Shown here piece after piece: positions 19,359 to 28,522 of a DNA stretch of 64,000 nt. The first letter of the stretch is position 1, and each line of letters begins with the position of its first letter. The DNA is taken from the NCBI GenBank assembly GCA_044227925.1, contig JBGAVW010000008.1, positions 58,855 through 122,854 of the forward strand, given 5' to 3'. A program made the translations under genes and the position numbers. This DNA is from JADJLQ01 sp044227925. Lineage in GTDB: Bacteria > Bacteroidota > Bacteroidia > Chitinophagales > Saprospiraceae. A model generated the notes under the pieces. It was not told the origin of the DNA and did not search any database. It saw only the letters and a program-made list of their open reading frames with translations.

Positions 19359-21005
19359 TCACCTGACTATAATTTTTCCAATCTTTATTGCATTTGGATT
19401 GGTATCTAAAAACAATTTGTAGATATACATACCTGCAGGGAGGTTGATGGACCTGTACACTAGATTATTTACTCCATTAAAATGTTCCTCGTCGTTTATA
19501 GTCGTAAGATGGTGCCCTGCGAAATCATAGACTTCTAATCTTACCCGGTCGTAATCGTGCACATAGTACTTAAATGTAATGGGTTGATTGGCTAAAGCGG
19601 GATTAGGATATATGATTGGAGTAAAAAAACGTTCCGGATAGTATTTAGGCACGGTCAATTGCAAAAAAACAGCATCTAAAAATTTTAATCTGGCTGAGAT
19701 CCAATCTTTGAGATATTTAATTTCATTTGGATACGTACCACCTATGTATAGATTAGGCCAAACGTAAATGCCGAGTACCGGCCATTTTTGGAAATTGCGG
19801 TTCACCGCATCACCCATTTGATTTACCAGGGAATCAATGAGAAAATGCAATTTTTGTTCCTGTAAAATTCCTGTTCTCAATGAAGTCCATCGCTTGAAAA
19901 GATGTACACCAAATGCTGAGTCCTGCACAAGCATAGGCCAATAAAAAGGCAAACTAAATCCATCTGCAGGGCACCGGGAAGCAAAGTCAAAAGCCATTAC
20001 ATCAGTAGTGCCGCCTGAACAATAATTGGCATTGCCGAATCCCAGGTTAAAATCCCATACCGGTCCAAATTGGATTTTCTTGTTTTTGCTATCCAGATCT
20101 TTATACAGATATGAGCTTAATCTATAACCATCTACATTATTGGCTATTTCCTGCAAGATCATAAAATCAATCATCGAATTTTCATCCGCATATTTTCTAA
20201 AGCCCAGCTCAGGATCTTTCCATACCCTGGAAGTAAAGGTGCTTTCAAAATTAGTAAGCAAAGACTGAATATATGATTTTTGACTCGCGGTGATCACATT
20301 GGCCTCCGGTTCATCATATTGGTAAAATGTTCTTCTGCCGGTCGGACTGAATGCCTGAGTATTAAATCCTCCTTGGGCCTGACTGCCTGTAGTTTTATCA
20401 ATTTTTAGTATATACCCACCGGTGAGTGAATCACCGGAAGTATGCCTGGGCAATAATTCATTAATATTGACGCGGTTTTTATCCCGCTTGATTTTTTCCA
20501 TCAATACATAAACACCCTGATATTGACCATTCACCATTACTTCACATAGTTTTGATCGCGAAGTATAAGGCATTATCTCACTGGCAATCCTATGAATAAG
20601 TACATCCCGGATCAATGATTTATCACTATAAGGAGCAAGTAATACCCAGTCATTTTCCTTAGGCATGCCGAGAAGGCTTACATTTAAATTAGACCCATCT
20701 GCATTTCTGGTTTCAATTCCATAAGGCTTTTTGGGTGATAAATCTTGTGAAGATGACCCTCTGAGTTCTATTCCTATTTTACCTTTATAATTCCGGCTTA
20801 CATCAGTAACAGAATTAATTTTACCCTCACCATTGTAAATTATTTCCAAATCCGCATTTACCTTCGGCTCGTTGGGTATTGAACTTGCATTTTCGGTAGT
20901 GATAATTACTATAGGAAGTTTAGAACTGCTGAGGGTAACTTGAGCAAAAGCAATATTCGTATTACGTAAAAGAAAAAATATAAGGACAGGTATGTATTTT
21001 TTCAT
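19359..21005 (-). CDS. Secreted CotH-family protein with type IX sorting domain
   Basis: A 548-residue secreted protein. After a signal peptide (to about AFA at residue 21) comes a CotH kinase-like domain, with IGIELRGSSSQDLSPKKPYG, KENDWVLLAPYSDKSLIRDV, GVYVLMEKIKRD and the GPVWDFNLGFGNANY active-site-type segment. The last 80 residues are a type A C-terminal sorting domain: IIYPNPA, RLEVYDFAGHHL, LPAGMYIYKLF and a basic end KIGKIIVR. That tail marks it for the type IX system encoded at the left of the window. CotH proteins phosphorylate other proteins in some bacteria, but its substrate here is unknown. Confidence 0.9.
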   Translation of the reverse strand: MKKYIPVLIFFLLRNTNIAFAQVTLSSSKLPIVIITTENASSIPNEPKVNADLEIIYNGEGKINSVTDVSRNYKGKIGIELRGSSSQDLSPKKPYGIETRNADGSNLNVSLLGMPKENDWVLLAPYSDKSLIRDVLIHRIASEIMPYTSRSKLCEVMVNGQYQGVYVLMEKIKRDKNRVNINELLPRHTSGDSLTGGYILKIDKTTGSQAQGGFNTQAFSPTGRRTFYQYDEPEANVITASQKSYIQSLLTNFESTFTSRVWKDPELGFRKYADENSMIDFMILQEIANNVDGYRLSSYLYKDLDSKNKKIQFGPVWDFNLGFGNANYCSGGTTDVMAFDFASRCPADGFSLPFYWPMLVQDSAFGVHLFKRWTSLRTGILQEQKLHFLIDSLVNQMGDAVNRNFQKWPVLGIYVWPNLYIGGTYPNEIKYLKDWISARLKFLDAVFLQLTVPKYYPERFFTPIIYPNPALANQPITFKYYVHDYDRVRLEVYDFAGHHLTTINDEEHFNGVNNLVYRSINLPAGMYIYKLFLDTNPNAIKIGKIIVR

Positions 21006-21047
21006 TTATTTATGGATTGACCCTAAGATGGGCTCCCTTGCAAAAAA

Positions 21048-22205
21048 TTAAAATTTTAACCATTTTTTACTAGACTTACCGCTTTCAATCACCCGTTCTA
21101 CAAATTTCATACCTCGTACTCCATCGCTTACTGTTGGAAAATCATAAATTGGGTCTTGAGGTTTACCTTCGTTTCTGGCATTGACTGCAAAAGCAAAATT
21201 ACGATAAATGTTTGCAAAGGCTTCAAGATAACCTTCCGGGTGACCTGCCGGGATGCGCCGGTGAGATTCAGCTTCTGGATATAGAGAGCCTACCCCAGTA
21301 CGGTATACCTCCATATGTCTTTCATGCCATCGTACAATTAATGTATTGGGCTCTTGCTGTGACCATTCTAACCCACCATACTCTCCGTAAATTCGTATTT
21401 TCAGATTGTTTTCTTCCCCGGCTGAAACCTGGCTGGCAAATAGAACACCACGTGCACCATTATTCATACGGAGTAAAACATTTCCATCATCATCTAATAA
21501 TCTTCCGGGCACTAGTATACTTATATCTGCACACAATTCATCTATTTGCAGTCCGGTTATATATTCGGCCAGGTTTTCAGCATGCGTTCCGATATCACCC
21601 ATTGCACCCGCTATACCCGATCTGGCCGGATCTGTTCGCCAGGTTGCTTGTTTGAAATTGGGATGATTTGATCCTTCAATTTTCTCTGACAACCAACCCT
21701 GAGGATATTCAACTACGATTTTACGTACGGTACCTATTTTACCTTCAGCAATCATTTTTTTAGCTTGCTTTACCATTGGGTATCCGGTATAATTATGTGT
21801 AAGGGCAAATATCCGACCGGTTTCTTTTACTGTTTTATCCAAATCCAATGCTTCCTCCATAGTAAAAGCAAGAGGTTTATCACAAATGACATCAAAACCG
21901 TTTTCAAGAGCCAATTTTGCTGGTTCGTAGTGCATATGATTTGGTGTGACGATGGCTACAAAATCCATCCGCCTGTCTGCTGGTAACTCTTTTTCCTTTA
22001 ATATCATTTCATCGAATGATCCATAACACCTATCAGGTGGCAGCATCAGGTCAGCACCTGATGCTTTTGACTTTTCCGGACTGCTGGAAAAAGCACCACA
22101 TACCAGCTCTATCAACCCATCCATATTGGCTGCAATACGGTGAACAGAACCTATAAAAGCGCCTCTGCCACCACCTACCATACCCATTCTAAGTTTTCTT
22201 TTCAT
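21048..22205 (-). CDS. Gfo/Idh/MocA-family oxidoreductase
   Basis: A 385-residue NAD(P)-dependent sugar-type oxidoreductase. The Rossmann motif reads MGMVGGGRGAFIGSVHRIAA, followed by VTPNHMHYEPAKLALENGFD and the CDKPLAF version of the family's E-K-P motif. The C-terminal domain contains GAMGDIGTHAENLAEY and RIPAGHPEGYLEAFANIYRN, close to myo-inositol-dehydrogenase-like members. It is cytosolic, with no signal peptide. It lies upstream of the cotH-like gene, 42 bases away on the same strand, and could be part of a sugar catabolism unit with the GMC dehydrogenase. Confidence 0.92.
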   Translation of the reverse strand: MKRKLRMGMVGGGRGAFIGSVHRIAANMDGLIELVCGAFSSSPEKSKASGADLMLPPDRCYGSFDEMILKEKELPADRRMDFVAIVTPNHMHYEPAKLALENGFDVICDKPLAFTMEEALDLDKTVKETGRIFALTHNYTGYPMVKQAKKMIAEGKIGTVRKIVVEYPQGWLSEKIEGSNHPNFKQATWRTDPARSGIAGAMGDIGTHAENLAEYITGLQIDELCADISILVPGRLLDDDGNVLLRMNNGARGVLFASQVSAGEENNLKIRIYGEYGGLEWSQQEPNTLIVRWHERHMEVYRTGVGSLYPEAESHRRIPAGHPEGYLEAFANIYRNFAFAVNARNEGKPQDPIYDFPTVSDGVRGMKFVERVIESGKSSKKWLKF

Positions 22206-22383
22206 ACTATAAATAATTTATGGATAAAAATAGGGCAAAATATGGAAATGAAAAGTTGAATTAAAAACATTTTAAGATATTGTTTTAGTCCAACCAATGA
22301 CAAAAATCATCTATCGAGATGAGTGTGATCATCAATCCTACCATTCTGTATTTTCAACTTTGACCTACCTTAAAATATTTAAC

Positions 22384-22860
22384 ATGAAAAAAAGCAACTT
22401 AATGGATTACCTGATAATTATATCGGTACTATTTTTTTACGCCTCTTGTCAATCCAAAGGTGTAAAACAAGATACTCCACCTATTGATGTGACAGAACTC
22501 ACCAAAAACCAACCGGAAGTGCATGGCACTTTAGTCAAGGAAGGTGAAATTGTATTTTCTAATCCATTGGATGCAGCCATGGCAACCAAAGGCAAAGCGA
22601 CCTATGATGTAAAATGTAAAAGTTGCCACAGACTTAATGGCGAAAAATTGGTAGGTCCCGGATGGCAGGGGGTTACTAAAAAACGAAGGCCTACCTGGAT
22701 TGTCAATATGATCACCAATGTGGATATAATGCTTGAAAAAGACCCGGAAGCTCAAAAATTATTAGAGCAGTGTTTGGTACGGATGCCCAATCAGAATATA
22801 TCATTAGTAGAAGCAACTGAAATAATAGAATTTATGCGCCAAAATGACGGCGAGAAATAA
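22384..22860 (+). CDS. Lipoprotein c-type cytochrome of the nos operon
   Basis: A 158-residue protein with a lipoprotein signal (MKKSNLMDYLIIISVLFFYA then SC at residue 22) and one heme-binding CKSCH motif, followed by GEKLVGPGWQGVTKKRRPTW and a distal methionine region (RMPNQNI). Mono-heme cytochromes like this are often the electron donor of clade II nitrous oxide reductases. I place the start at the ATG at 22384; the open frame upstream to 22297 would place 29 residues ahead of the signal. It is the first gene of the nos cluster, 81 bases before nosZ. Confidence 0.88.
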   Translation: MKKSNLMDYLIIISVLFFYASCQSKGVKQDTPPIDVTELTKNQPEVHGTLVKEGEIVFSNPLDAAMATKGKATYDVKCKSCHRLNGEKLVGPGWQGVTKKRRPTWIVNMITNVDIMLEKDPEAQKLLEQCLVRMPNQNISLVEATEIIEFMRQNDGEK

Positions 22861-22941
22861 AAGATAAGTACTGTTAAATTCACCAAAATGCATCCACATG
22901 ATGGAATGCAAATTCTAAAAATCTAATCAAATTAAATATAT

Positions 22942-24915
22942 ATGAAAAATAAATATAATTACATTCTCATATTAATTGGGATGGTATATATTCAGGCTTG
23001 CAAGCCGAGAGGTATGCAACAAGCTGTCACATCAGATGTGGCCTCAAAAGTATATGTGGCACCCGGTACCCATGATGAATTTTACAATTTTGTCTCCGGG
23101 GGCTTCAGTGGTCAAATGTCTGTATATGGTTTGCCATCCGGGAGGCTTTTCAGAGTGATTCCTGTTTTTTCTGTTGATCCAGAAAAGGGCTACGGATATA
23201 GTGAAGAAAGCAAACCCATGTTAAATACTTCACATGGCTTCGTTCCATGGGATGATTTGCATCACCCGGCTTTATCTGTTACAGATGGTATTCACGATGG
23301 CCGGTGGGCCTTTGGAAATGCAAATAATACCCCAAGGATTGGCCGCATAGATTTAAAAACTTTTCGCACTGCAGAAATCATCGAAATTCCAAATAGCGGA
23401 GGCAACCACTCATCTCCGTTTATCACAGAAAACAGTGAGTATGTAGTGGCAGGTACCCGATTTAGTGTACCCATGGATAATACCAATGGTGATGTGCCAA
23501 TAAATACTTATAAAAAGAACTTCAGGGGTACAATCAGTTTCATAAGTGTGAATCCAGCCGATGGCCATATGAATATAGCATTTCAACTATTATTACCCGG
23601 TGTTAATTTTGACCTTGCCAGGGCTGGAAAGGGAAAATCACATGGATGGTTCTTCTTTAGTTGCTATAATTCAGAACGAGCCAATACCTTACTTGAAGTA
23701 AACTCTTCTCAAAAAGACAAAGATTTTATCCTCTGTGTAAATTGGAAAAAAGCAGAAGAATATCTGAAAGCTGGAAAAGGAAAAAAACAAACTGTGAAAT
23801 ATGCACACAATATATGGGATGAACAAAAACATATGGCCACCAGCACCATGAAAAATGAAGTGACCGTATTAGATCCAAAAGAACTGGAAGGTATAGTATA
23901 TTTTATGCCTTGTCCCAAATCCCCACACGGTTGTGATACCGATCCTTCAGGAGAATATATCGTAGGAAGCGGAAAACTAGCTGCAATAATCCCCGTCTTT
24001 TCATTTACAAAAATTCAGCAAGCCATAGCCAATAAGACTTTTGATGCTGACTATGATGGTATCCCGGTACTTAAATATGAATCCGTATTACATGGTGAAG
24101 TATTAAAACCTGGCTTAGGCCCATTGCATACAGAGTTTGATGACAAAGGCAATGCATACACCTCATTTTTTGTGTCTTCCGAAATTGTAAAATGGAATGT
24201 TCAAAGTCTCCAGGTATTGGACCGGGTACCTACTTACTATTCTATCGGGCATCTTTGTGTGCCAGGTGGCCCTACAAAAAAACCTTGGGGTAAATACGTA
24301 ATTGCCTATAATAAAATTACCAAAGACAGATATTTACCTACCGGCCCGGAACTGACTCAAAGTGCACAATTATATGATATCAGTGGTGATAAAATGAAGC
24401 TGTTGCTGGATTTCCCTACTATTGGTGAACCCCACTATGCTGAAGCAATACCAGCAAGTCTCATTGAGAAAAATTCAACAAAAATTTATAAAATAGAAGA
24501 GAATAAAAATCCATGGGCTGCCATAGGTGATGACAAAGCAAAAGTAGAAAGAAAGGGCAACGAGGTGCATGTCTATATGACATCGATACGGTCACATTTT
24601 ACTCCGGATAATATCGAAGGAGTGAAACTTGGTGATGTAGTATATTTTCATATTACCAACCTGGAACAAGACTGGGATGTTCCCCATGGTTTTGCAGTTA
24701 AAGGTGCTAATAATGCTGAATTATTGATCATGCCAGGGGAAACCCAGACTTTGATGTGGAAACCGGATAGAATTGGAGTATTCCCAATGTATTGTACTGA
24801 TTTTTGCAGCGCGTTGCACCAGGAAATGCAAGGCTACATCCGGATTAGCGCAGCCAATTCAAGTGTGCCTATCAGTTTCAGTACCGGAACCAATATTGCA
24901 GAAGAGCCTAAATAA
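22942..24915 (+). CDS. nosZ: Clade II nitrous oxide reductase NosZ
   Basis: NosZ reduces N2O to N2, the last step of denitrification, in the periplasm. The 657-residue product has a Sec-type lipoprotein signal with lipobox cysteine at IQACKPRG, not a Tat signal, which marks clade II. The seven CuZ ligand histidines are all recognisable: H107 and H108 (DLHHPAL), H156 (GNHSSP), H329 (SPHGCD), H396 (GPLHTEF), H437 (SIGHLC) and H498 (GEPHYAE). The CuA site is intact: H582 (VPHGF) and C618, C622, H626, M629 in YCTDFCSALHQEM. It should be active if the maturation genes downstream work. Confidence 0.97.
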   Translation: MKNKYNYILILIGMVYIQACKPRGMQQAVTSDVASKVYVAPGTHDEFYNFVSGGFSGQMSVYGLPSGRLFRVIPVFSVDPEKGYGYSEESKPMLNTSHGFVPWDDLHHPALSVTDGIHDGRWAFGNANNTPRIGRIDLKTFRTAEIIEIPNSGGNHSSPFITENSEYVVAGTRFSVPMDNTNGDVPINTYKKNFRGTISFISVNPADGHMNIAFQLLLPGVNFDLARAGKGKSHGWFFFSCYNSERANTLLEVNSSQKDKDFILCVNWKKAEEYLKAGKGKKQTVKYAHNIWDEQKHMATSTMKNEVTVLDPKELEGIVYFMPCPKSPHGCDTDPSGEYIVGSGKLAAIIPVFSFTKIQQAIANKTFDADYDGIPVLKYESVLHGEVLKPGLGPLHTEFDDKGNAYTSFFVSSEIVKWNVQSLQVLDRVPTYYSIGHLCVPGGPTKKPWGKYVIAYNKITKDRYLPTGPELTQSAQLYDISGDKMKLLLDFPTIGEPHYAEAIPASLIEKNSTKIYKIEENKNPWAAIGDDKAKVERKGNEVHVYMTSIRSHFTPDNIEGVKLGDVVYFHITNLEQDWDVPHGFAVKGANNAELLIMPGETQTLMWKPDRIGVFPMYCTDFCSALHQEMQGYIRISAANSSVPISFSTGTNIAEEPK

Positions 24916-24966
24916 TTTAAAATAATAAAGTAAGAATTCAAATTATTCATATTAATTTCTGAAATT

Positions 24967-25524
24967 ATGAAACCAATCTTATTATTAATACTCATGAGTG
25001 TGTTGATGATATGTTGTAAGCAACAAAATCCAGGCTCCACAGCCAGCAATGCTTCTTCTCCATCTCCTACACCAGCCGGCCAATCCGCTGTGCAGGATAA
25101 TGAATCCATGAAAGATGTGGTAAAAGTAGCCATTGGCTCACCCGATCATAAAACGTTAGCGACTGCAGTTACAAAAGCTGAATTAGTAGATGCCTTATCT
25201 AATGCCGGACCTTTTACTGTTTTTGCCCCTACTGATGCTGCATTTGCCAAGCTTCCTGCCGGTACAGTAGAAAATTTGATAAAGCCGGAGCAAAAATCAA
25301 CTTTACAAAACATCCTGCAATATCATGTAATGACTTCTGCGTTAAAATCATCTTTTTTCAAAGATGGTATGCAGATGGGCATGGTAAACGGGGATAATAT
25401 TACTTTCCAGGTCAAAGATGGCAAAGTAATGATTAATAATTCCGCTACCATAGTTGCTTCTGTGCCTGCATCCAATGGGATAGTACATGTAATTGATGCC
25501 GTATTATTGCCACCATCCAAATAA
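24967..25524 (+). CDS. Fasciclin-domain lipoprotein in the nos operon
   Basis: A 185-residue lipoprotein (signal MKPILLLILMSVLMICC) with a short low-complexity linker rich in Ser, Pro and Ala, then one FAS1 domain: DHKTLATAVTKAELVDALSN, GPFTVFAPTDAAFAKLPAGT, ILQYHVM and the ending NGIVHVIDAVLLPP. FAS1 domains usually mediate adhesion or protein contacts in the envelope. It sits between nosZ (51 bases upstream) and the NosL fusion gene (31 bases downstream), all on one strand, so it is probably co-transcribed. Its part in N2O reduction is unknown. Confidence 0.9.
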   Translation: MKPILLLILMSVLMICCKQQNPGSTASNASSPSPTPAGQSAVQDNESMKDVVKVAIGSPDHKTLATAVTKAELVDALSNAGPFTVFAPTDAAFAKLPAGTVENLIKPEQKSTLQNILQYHVMTSALKSSFFKDGMQMGMVNGDNITFQVKDGKVMINNSATIVASVPASNGIVHVIDAVLLPPSK

Positions 25525-25555
25525 ATAATAAATACTGAGTAAAGCAAGTAGCATT

Positions 25556-26569
25556 ATGAAAAGTTCACATCGTCTTTCAAAAATATCCAGGGTAATGATG
25601 GGTATCGCCTCATTATTGTTATTAGGCTTATTTTTCTTACCGGCTTGGAGAATAGATCTCTTTGCTCCGCAGTATCCTGAAGGACTGATGATGAATATCT
25701 GGATTGATCGAATCTCCGGTGATGTAGAAATCATTAATGGCCTTAACCATTATATAGGTATGAAACCTTTTACGAGTGAATCCTTTCCTGAGTTTAAGTA
25801 TTTGTACTTAATAGTAATTTTTTTCATGTTGTTTGGACTTCTGATTTCCATCACCGGAAAATCCAGTTTATTAAAATATTTTCTACTTGTATCTTTCGTA
25901 GGAGGCTGTGTGGCAATGTATGACTTTTACCAATGGGGTTACGAATATGGTCACGACCTCGACCCCAAAGCTGCCATTCAAGTTCCAGGATTGAGTTATC
26001 AACCGCCCGTATTTGGTCACAAAAGACTACTTAATTTTGATGCTTATTCCTTCCCTGACATTGGGGGATGGTTGGTAGTGATTTCGGTTGCATTAGCCGC
26101 ATTTGTCTATATTTTTGAATATTACAAAATAAAAAAATCAAAAGCATTGAAAGCAAGCACCGTCACTTCACTAATTCTTTTATTGACTTCATGTCACACA
26201 AACCCCGAGCCCATTGTAATTGGGAAGGACCAATGTGCACAGTGTAAAATGGCCATAATGGATATAAAATATGCGGCAGAAATAATTACAAGCAAAGGTA
26301 AAATCTTAAAGTTTGATGATATCATCTGCATGAAAAATTACATCCAAATTAATACTGATCATATAAAAAAAGACGCCCAATATTTAGTATCCGATTACAA
26401 CAACCCCAACCCATTGATACCTGCTGAAACTGCCGATTTTTATAAATCTGATCAATTCCAGACGCCTATGGGAGGCAAAATAATTTCAGTATTGAAAGCA
26501 TCAGCATTACCTACTTTTATTTCGCAAGAGCAGATAAAAAAACTTTCATGGCACGATATAATAGAATGA
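25556..26569 (+). CDS. nosL: Multi-pass membrane protein fused to NosL copper chaperone
   Basis: The 337-residue product has two parts. Residues 1-190 look like a four-helix inner membrane protein (helices about 14-31, 82-100, 106-124, 169-189) of unknown function found near nos genes. Residues about 198-337 form NosL, a periplasmic copper chaperone for NosZ maturation, with the copper motif DQCAQCKMAIMD (C227, C230, M232). Between them a lysine-rich stretch and hydrophobic run end in LLLTSC (C213), which looks like a lipoprotein signal. An in-frame TTG at 26147 could start a free NosL lipoprotein. It overlaps nosD by four bases. Confidence 0.87.
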   Translation: MKSSHRLSKISRVMMGIASLLLLGLFFLPAWRIDLFAPQYPEGLMMNIWIDRISGDVEIINGLNHYIGMKPFTSESFPEFKYLYLIVIFFMLFGLLISITGKSSLLKYFLLVSFVGGCVAMYDFYQWGYEYGHDLDPKAAIQVPGLSYQPPVFGHKRLLNFDAYSFPDIGGWLVVISVALAAFVYIFEYYKIKKSKALKASTVTSLILLLTSCHTNPEPIVIGKDQCAQCKMAIMDIKYAAEIITSKGKILKFDDIICMKNYIQINTDHIKKDAQYLVSDYNNPNPLIPAETADFYKSDQFQTPMGGKIISVLKASALPTFISQEQIKKLSWHDIIE

Positions 26570-27801
26570 AGTGGTTGGCCATGTCAATGGTTGTTTGTTA
26601 TAATTACATGGCTTTTGCAGGCGTAAAACAAATTCTACCGACACTGGACAGTACTCAAATAAAAGAAATAATTCAGTCAGCCGATCCATTTGACACCCTT
26701 CTGTTCATTGAAGGTCATTATTTCATACACGATATCATTATTGATAAGCCCTTGACTATATTGGGCAAAGGAAATGTATTAGTTGATGGAGAAAGCAAAT
26801 ATGAAATTATAGTAATAAGTGCAAAAAATGTCCATATTTCCAATATTGCTTTTATTAATTCAGGTTATTCTTCACTGAATGATTTTGCAGCCATCAAATT
26901 AATAGACGCCTCCGAAGTAATCATTTCAAATAACCGAATAAAAAATGCATTTTTTGCAATCCATATTTCCAATAGCACCCAAATCCAAATACAACAAAAC
27001 ACAATAGAAGGCAATGCAAATAGTGAGCAGTTGAATGGAAATGCAATACATGCATGGAAGTGCCATCATTTGCTGATTGAAAAAAATATACTGAGCAGGC
27101 ACCGGGATGGTATCTATTTGGAATTCGTATCGCATTCCATCATTCGTGAAAATTCCAGTTTTATGCAAATGAGATATGGATTACACTTCATGTTTTCCAA
27201 TGACGACTTGTATGAAAACAATCAATTCAGCAATAATGGGGCCGGAGTTGCTGTGATGTACAGTAAAAACGTTAAAATGGCAAAAAACACATTCTTACAA
27301 AATATAGGAGCTTCTGCTTATGGCCTTTTATTAAAAGATATTACAGACAGTGAAATCAATCACAATTCTTTTTTACAAAACACCAAAGGCATAGACATGG
27401 AAGGCTCCAACAGAATCAAAATAGAACAAAATATATTTGAAGACAATGGATGGGGTATTGCTATACAAGCCAGCTGCATGGACAATACCATTACAAATAA
27501 TAATTTTATAAATAATGGTTTTGATGTATCCACCAATGGCAAGGTAATATTAAACAAATTTGATAAAAATTACTGGGACCGGTATTCAGGTTATGATCTT
27601 AAAAAAGATGGCATTGGGGATGTGCCACATCGTCCGCTCAGCCTCATGTCAACTCTAATGGAACAGCACCAGGGAATTTTAATCCTGATGAATAGTTTTA
27701 TAATTCATTTATTTGATAAGCTGGAACGAATACTTCCTACCCTGACACCAGAGGACTTCATAGATCTCAACCCATCCATGCATGCATACCCAATCCATTA
27801 A
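26566..27801 (+). CDS. nosD: Nitrous oxide reductase maturation protein NosD
   Basis: NosD is a periplasmic right-handed beta-helix protein that works with the NosFY ABC transporter to assemble the copper-sulfur CuZ site. I start it at the ATG at 26566, inside an ATGA overlap with the preceding gene; this gives 411 residues beginning MKWLAMSMVVCYNYMAFAG, a clean signal peptide. The earlier ATG at 26548 would add six residues. The body shows many short repeats such as NRIKNAFFAIHISNSTQIQI, RHRDGIYLEF and FEDNGWGIAIQA, ending in the family's NYWDRYSGYDLKKDGIGDVP motif. It overlaps nosF by 20 bases. Confidence 0.94.
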   Translation: MKWLAMSMVVCYNYMAFAGVKQILPTLDSTQIKEIIQSADPFDTLLFIEGHYFIHDIIIDKPLTILGKGNVLVDGESKYEIIVISAKNVHISNIAFINSGYSSLNDFAAIKLIDASEVIISNNRIKNAFFAIHISNSTQIQIQQNTIEGNANSEQLNGNAIHAWKCHHLLIEKNILSRHRDGIYLEFVSHSIIRENSSFMQMRYGLHFMFSNDDLYENNQFSNNGAGVAVMYSKNVKMAKNTFLQNIGASAYGLLLKDITDSEINHNSFLQNTKGIDMEGSNRIKIEQNIFEDNGWGIAIQASCMDNTITNNNFINNGFDVSTNGKVILNKFDKNYWDRYSGYDLKKDGIGDVPHRPLSLMSTLMEQHQGILILMNSFIIHLFDKLERILPTLTPEDFIDLNPSMHAYPIH

Positions 27802-28522
27802 TATCGACCATATCAGCAAACGCTTTGGAAATATTCAGGCTCTGAACGATGTCCATACTCAGTTATATGATGATCAATGTATTGCATTGATAGGACCTAA
27901 TGGATGTGGGAAAAGTACGTTGATTAAAAGTATACTAGGCCTGGTGATCCCTGATCAAGGAAATATAGTCGTCAATGGAATCAACATCAACACCAATTCG
28001 AATTACCGGGAGGATATCGGATATATGCCTCAAACCGGGAGATATCCGGATCACATGAAAGTGCACCAGGTATTTGACCTGATTGGGAAAATCCGCCATT
28101 CAAATAAACATCAGGATTTTGAATTATATGAGTCTTATACTATCTCAGCAATTGCAAATCAATACATGCATACACTTAGTGGAGGCACCCGGCAAAAAAT
28201 AAGCGCAGTTCTTGCATTTATGTATTCACCTTCCATCCTGATTCTGGATGAACCCACATCCGGGCTGGATCCGATATCTGCTGAAACACTGAAATCAAAA
28301 ATAAAAAAAGTAAACGAAGAAGGAAAGTTGGTAATCATCACATCACATATACTGAGTGACCTGGATGAATTATGCTCTCATGTAATTTATATGCAGGAGG
28401 GCCAGGTATTAATCAACAAACCATTCTACAAATTGCAATCTGAGACTAATGAAATCAAGCTCACCAAAATGATTACCCAACTGATAAAAAATAATACATC
28501 CAAATCAATAATCACTTCATGA
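27782..28522 (+). CDS. nosF: NosF, ABC transporter ATP-binding protein
   Basis: A 246-residue cytosolic ATPase. Walker A is GPNGCGKST, the signature motif is LSGGTRQK, Walker B is ILILDEPTSGLDP, and the switch histidine follows in ITSH. Together with the NosY permease it supplies, by current understanding, a sulfur species to NosD for CuZ assembly. It overlaps nosD by 20 bases and nosY by 4 bases (ATGA), so the three genes are translationally coupled. Confidence 0.94.
   Translation: MHTQSINIDHISKRFGNIQALNDVHTQLYDDQCIALIGPNGCGKSTLIKSILGLVIPDQGNIVVNGININTNSNYREDIGYMPQTGRYPDHMKVHQVFDLIGKIRHSNKHQDFELYESYTISAIANQYMHTLSGGTRQKISAVLAFMYSPSILILDEPTSGLDPISAETLKSKIKKVNEEGKLVIITSHILSDLDELCSHVIYMQEGQVLINKPFYKLQSETNEIKLTKMITQLIKNNTSKSIITS

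Noticed and set aside
21212..21655. Long plus-strand open frame opposite the Gfo/Idh/MocA gene
   Set aside because: The minus-strand frame has a full family pattern; the opposite frame is rich in His, Tyr and Leu with no recognisable domain.
22321..22336. Possible FNR/CRP-like half-sites (TGTGA, TCAAT) before the nos operon
   Set aside because: The spacing and symmetry do not match TTGAT-N4-ATCAA, so no operator can be claimed, although oxygen control is likely on general grounds.
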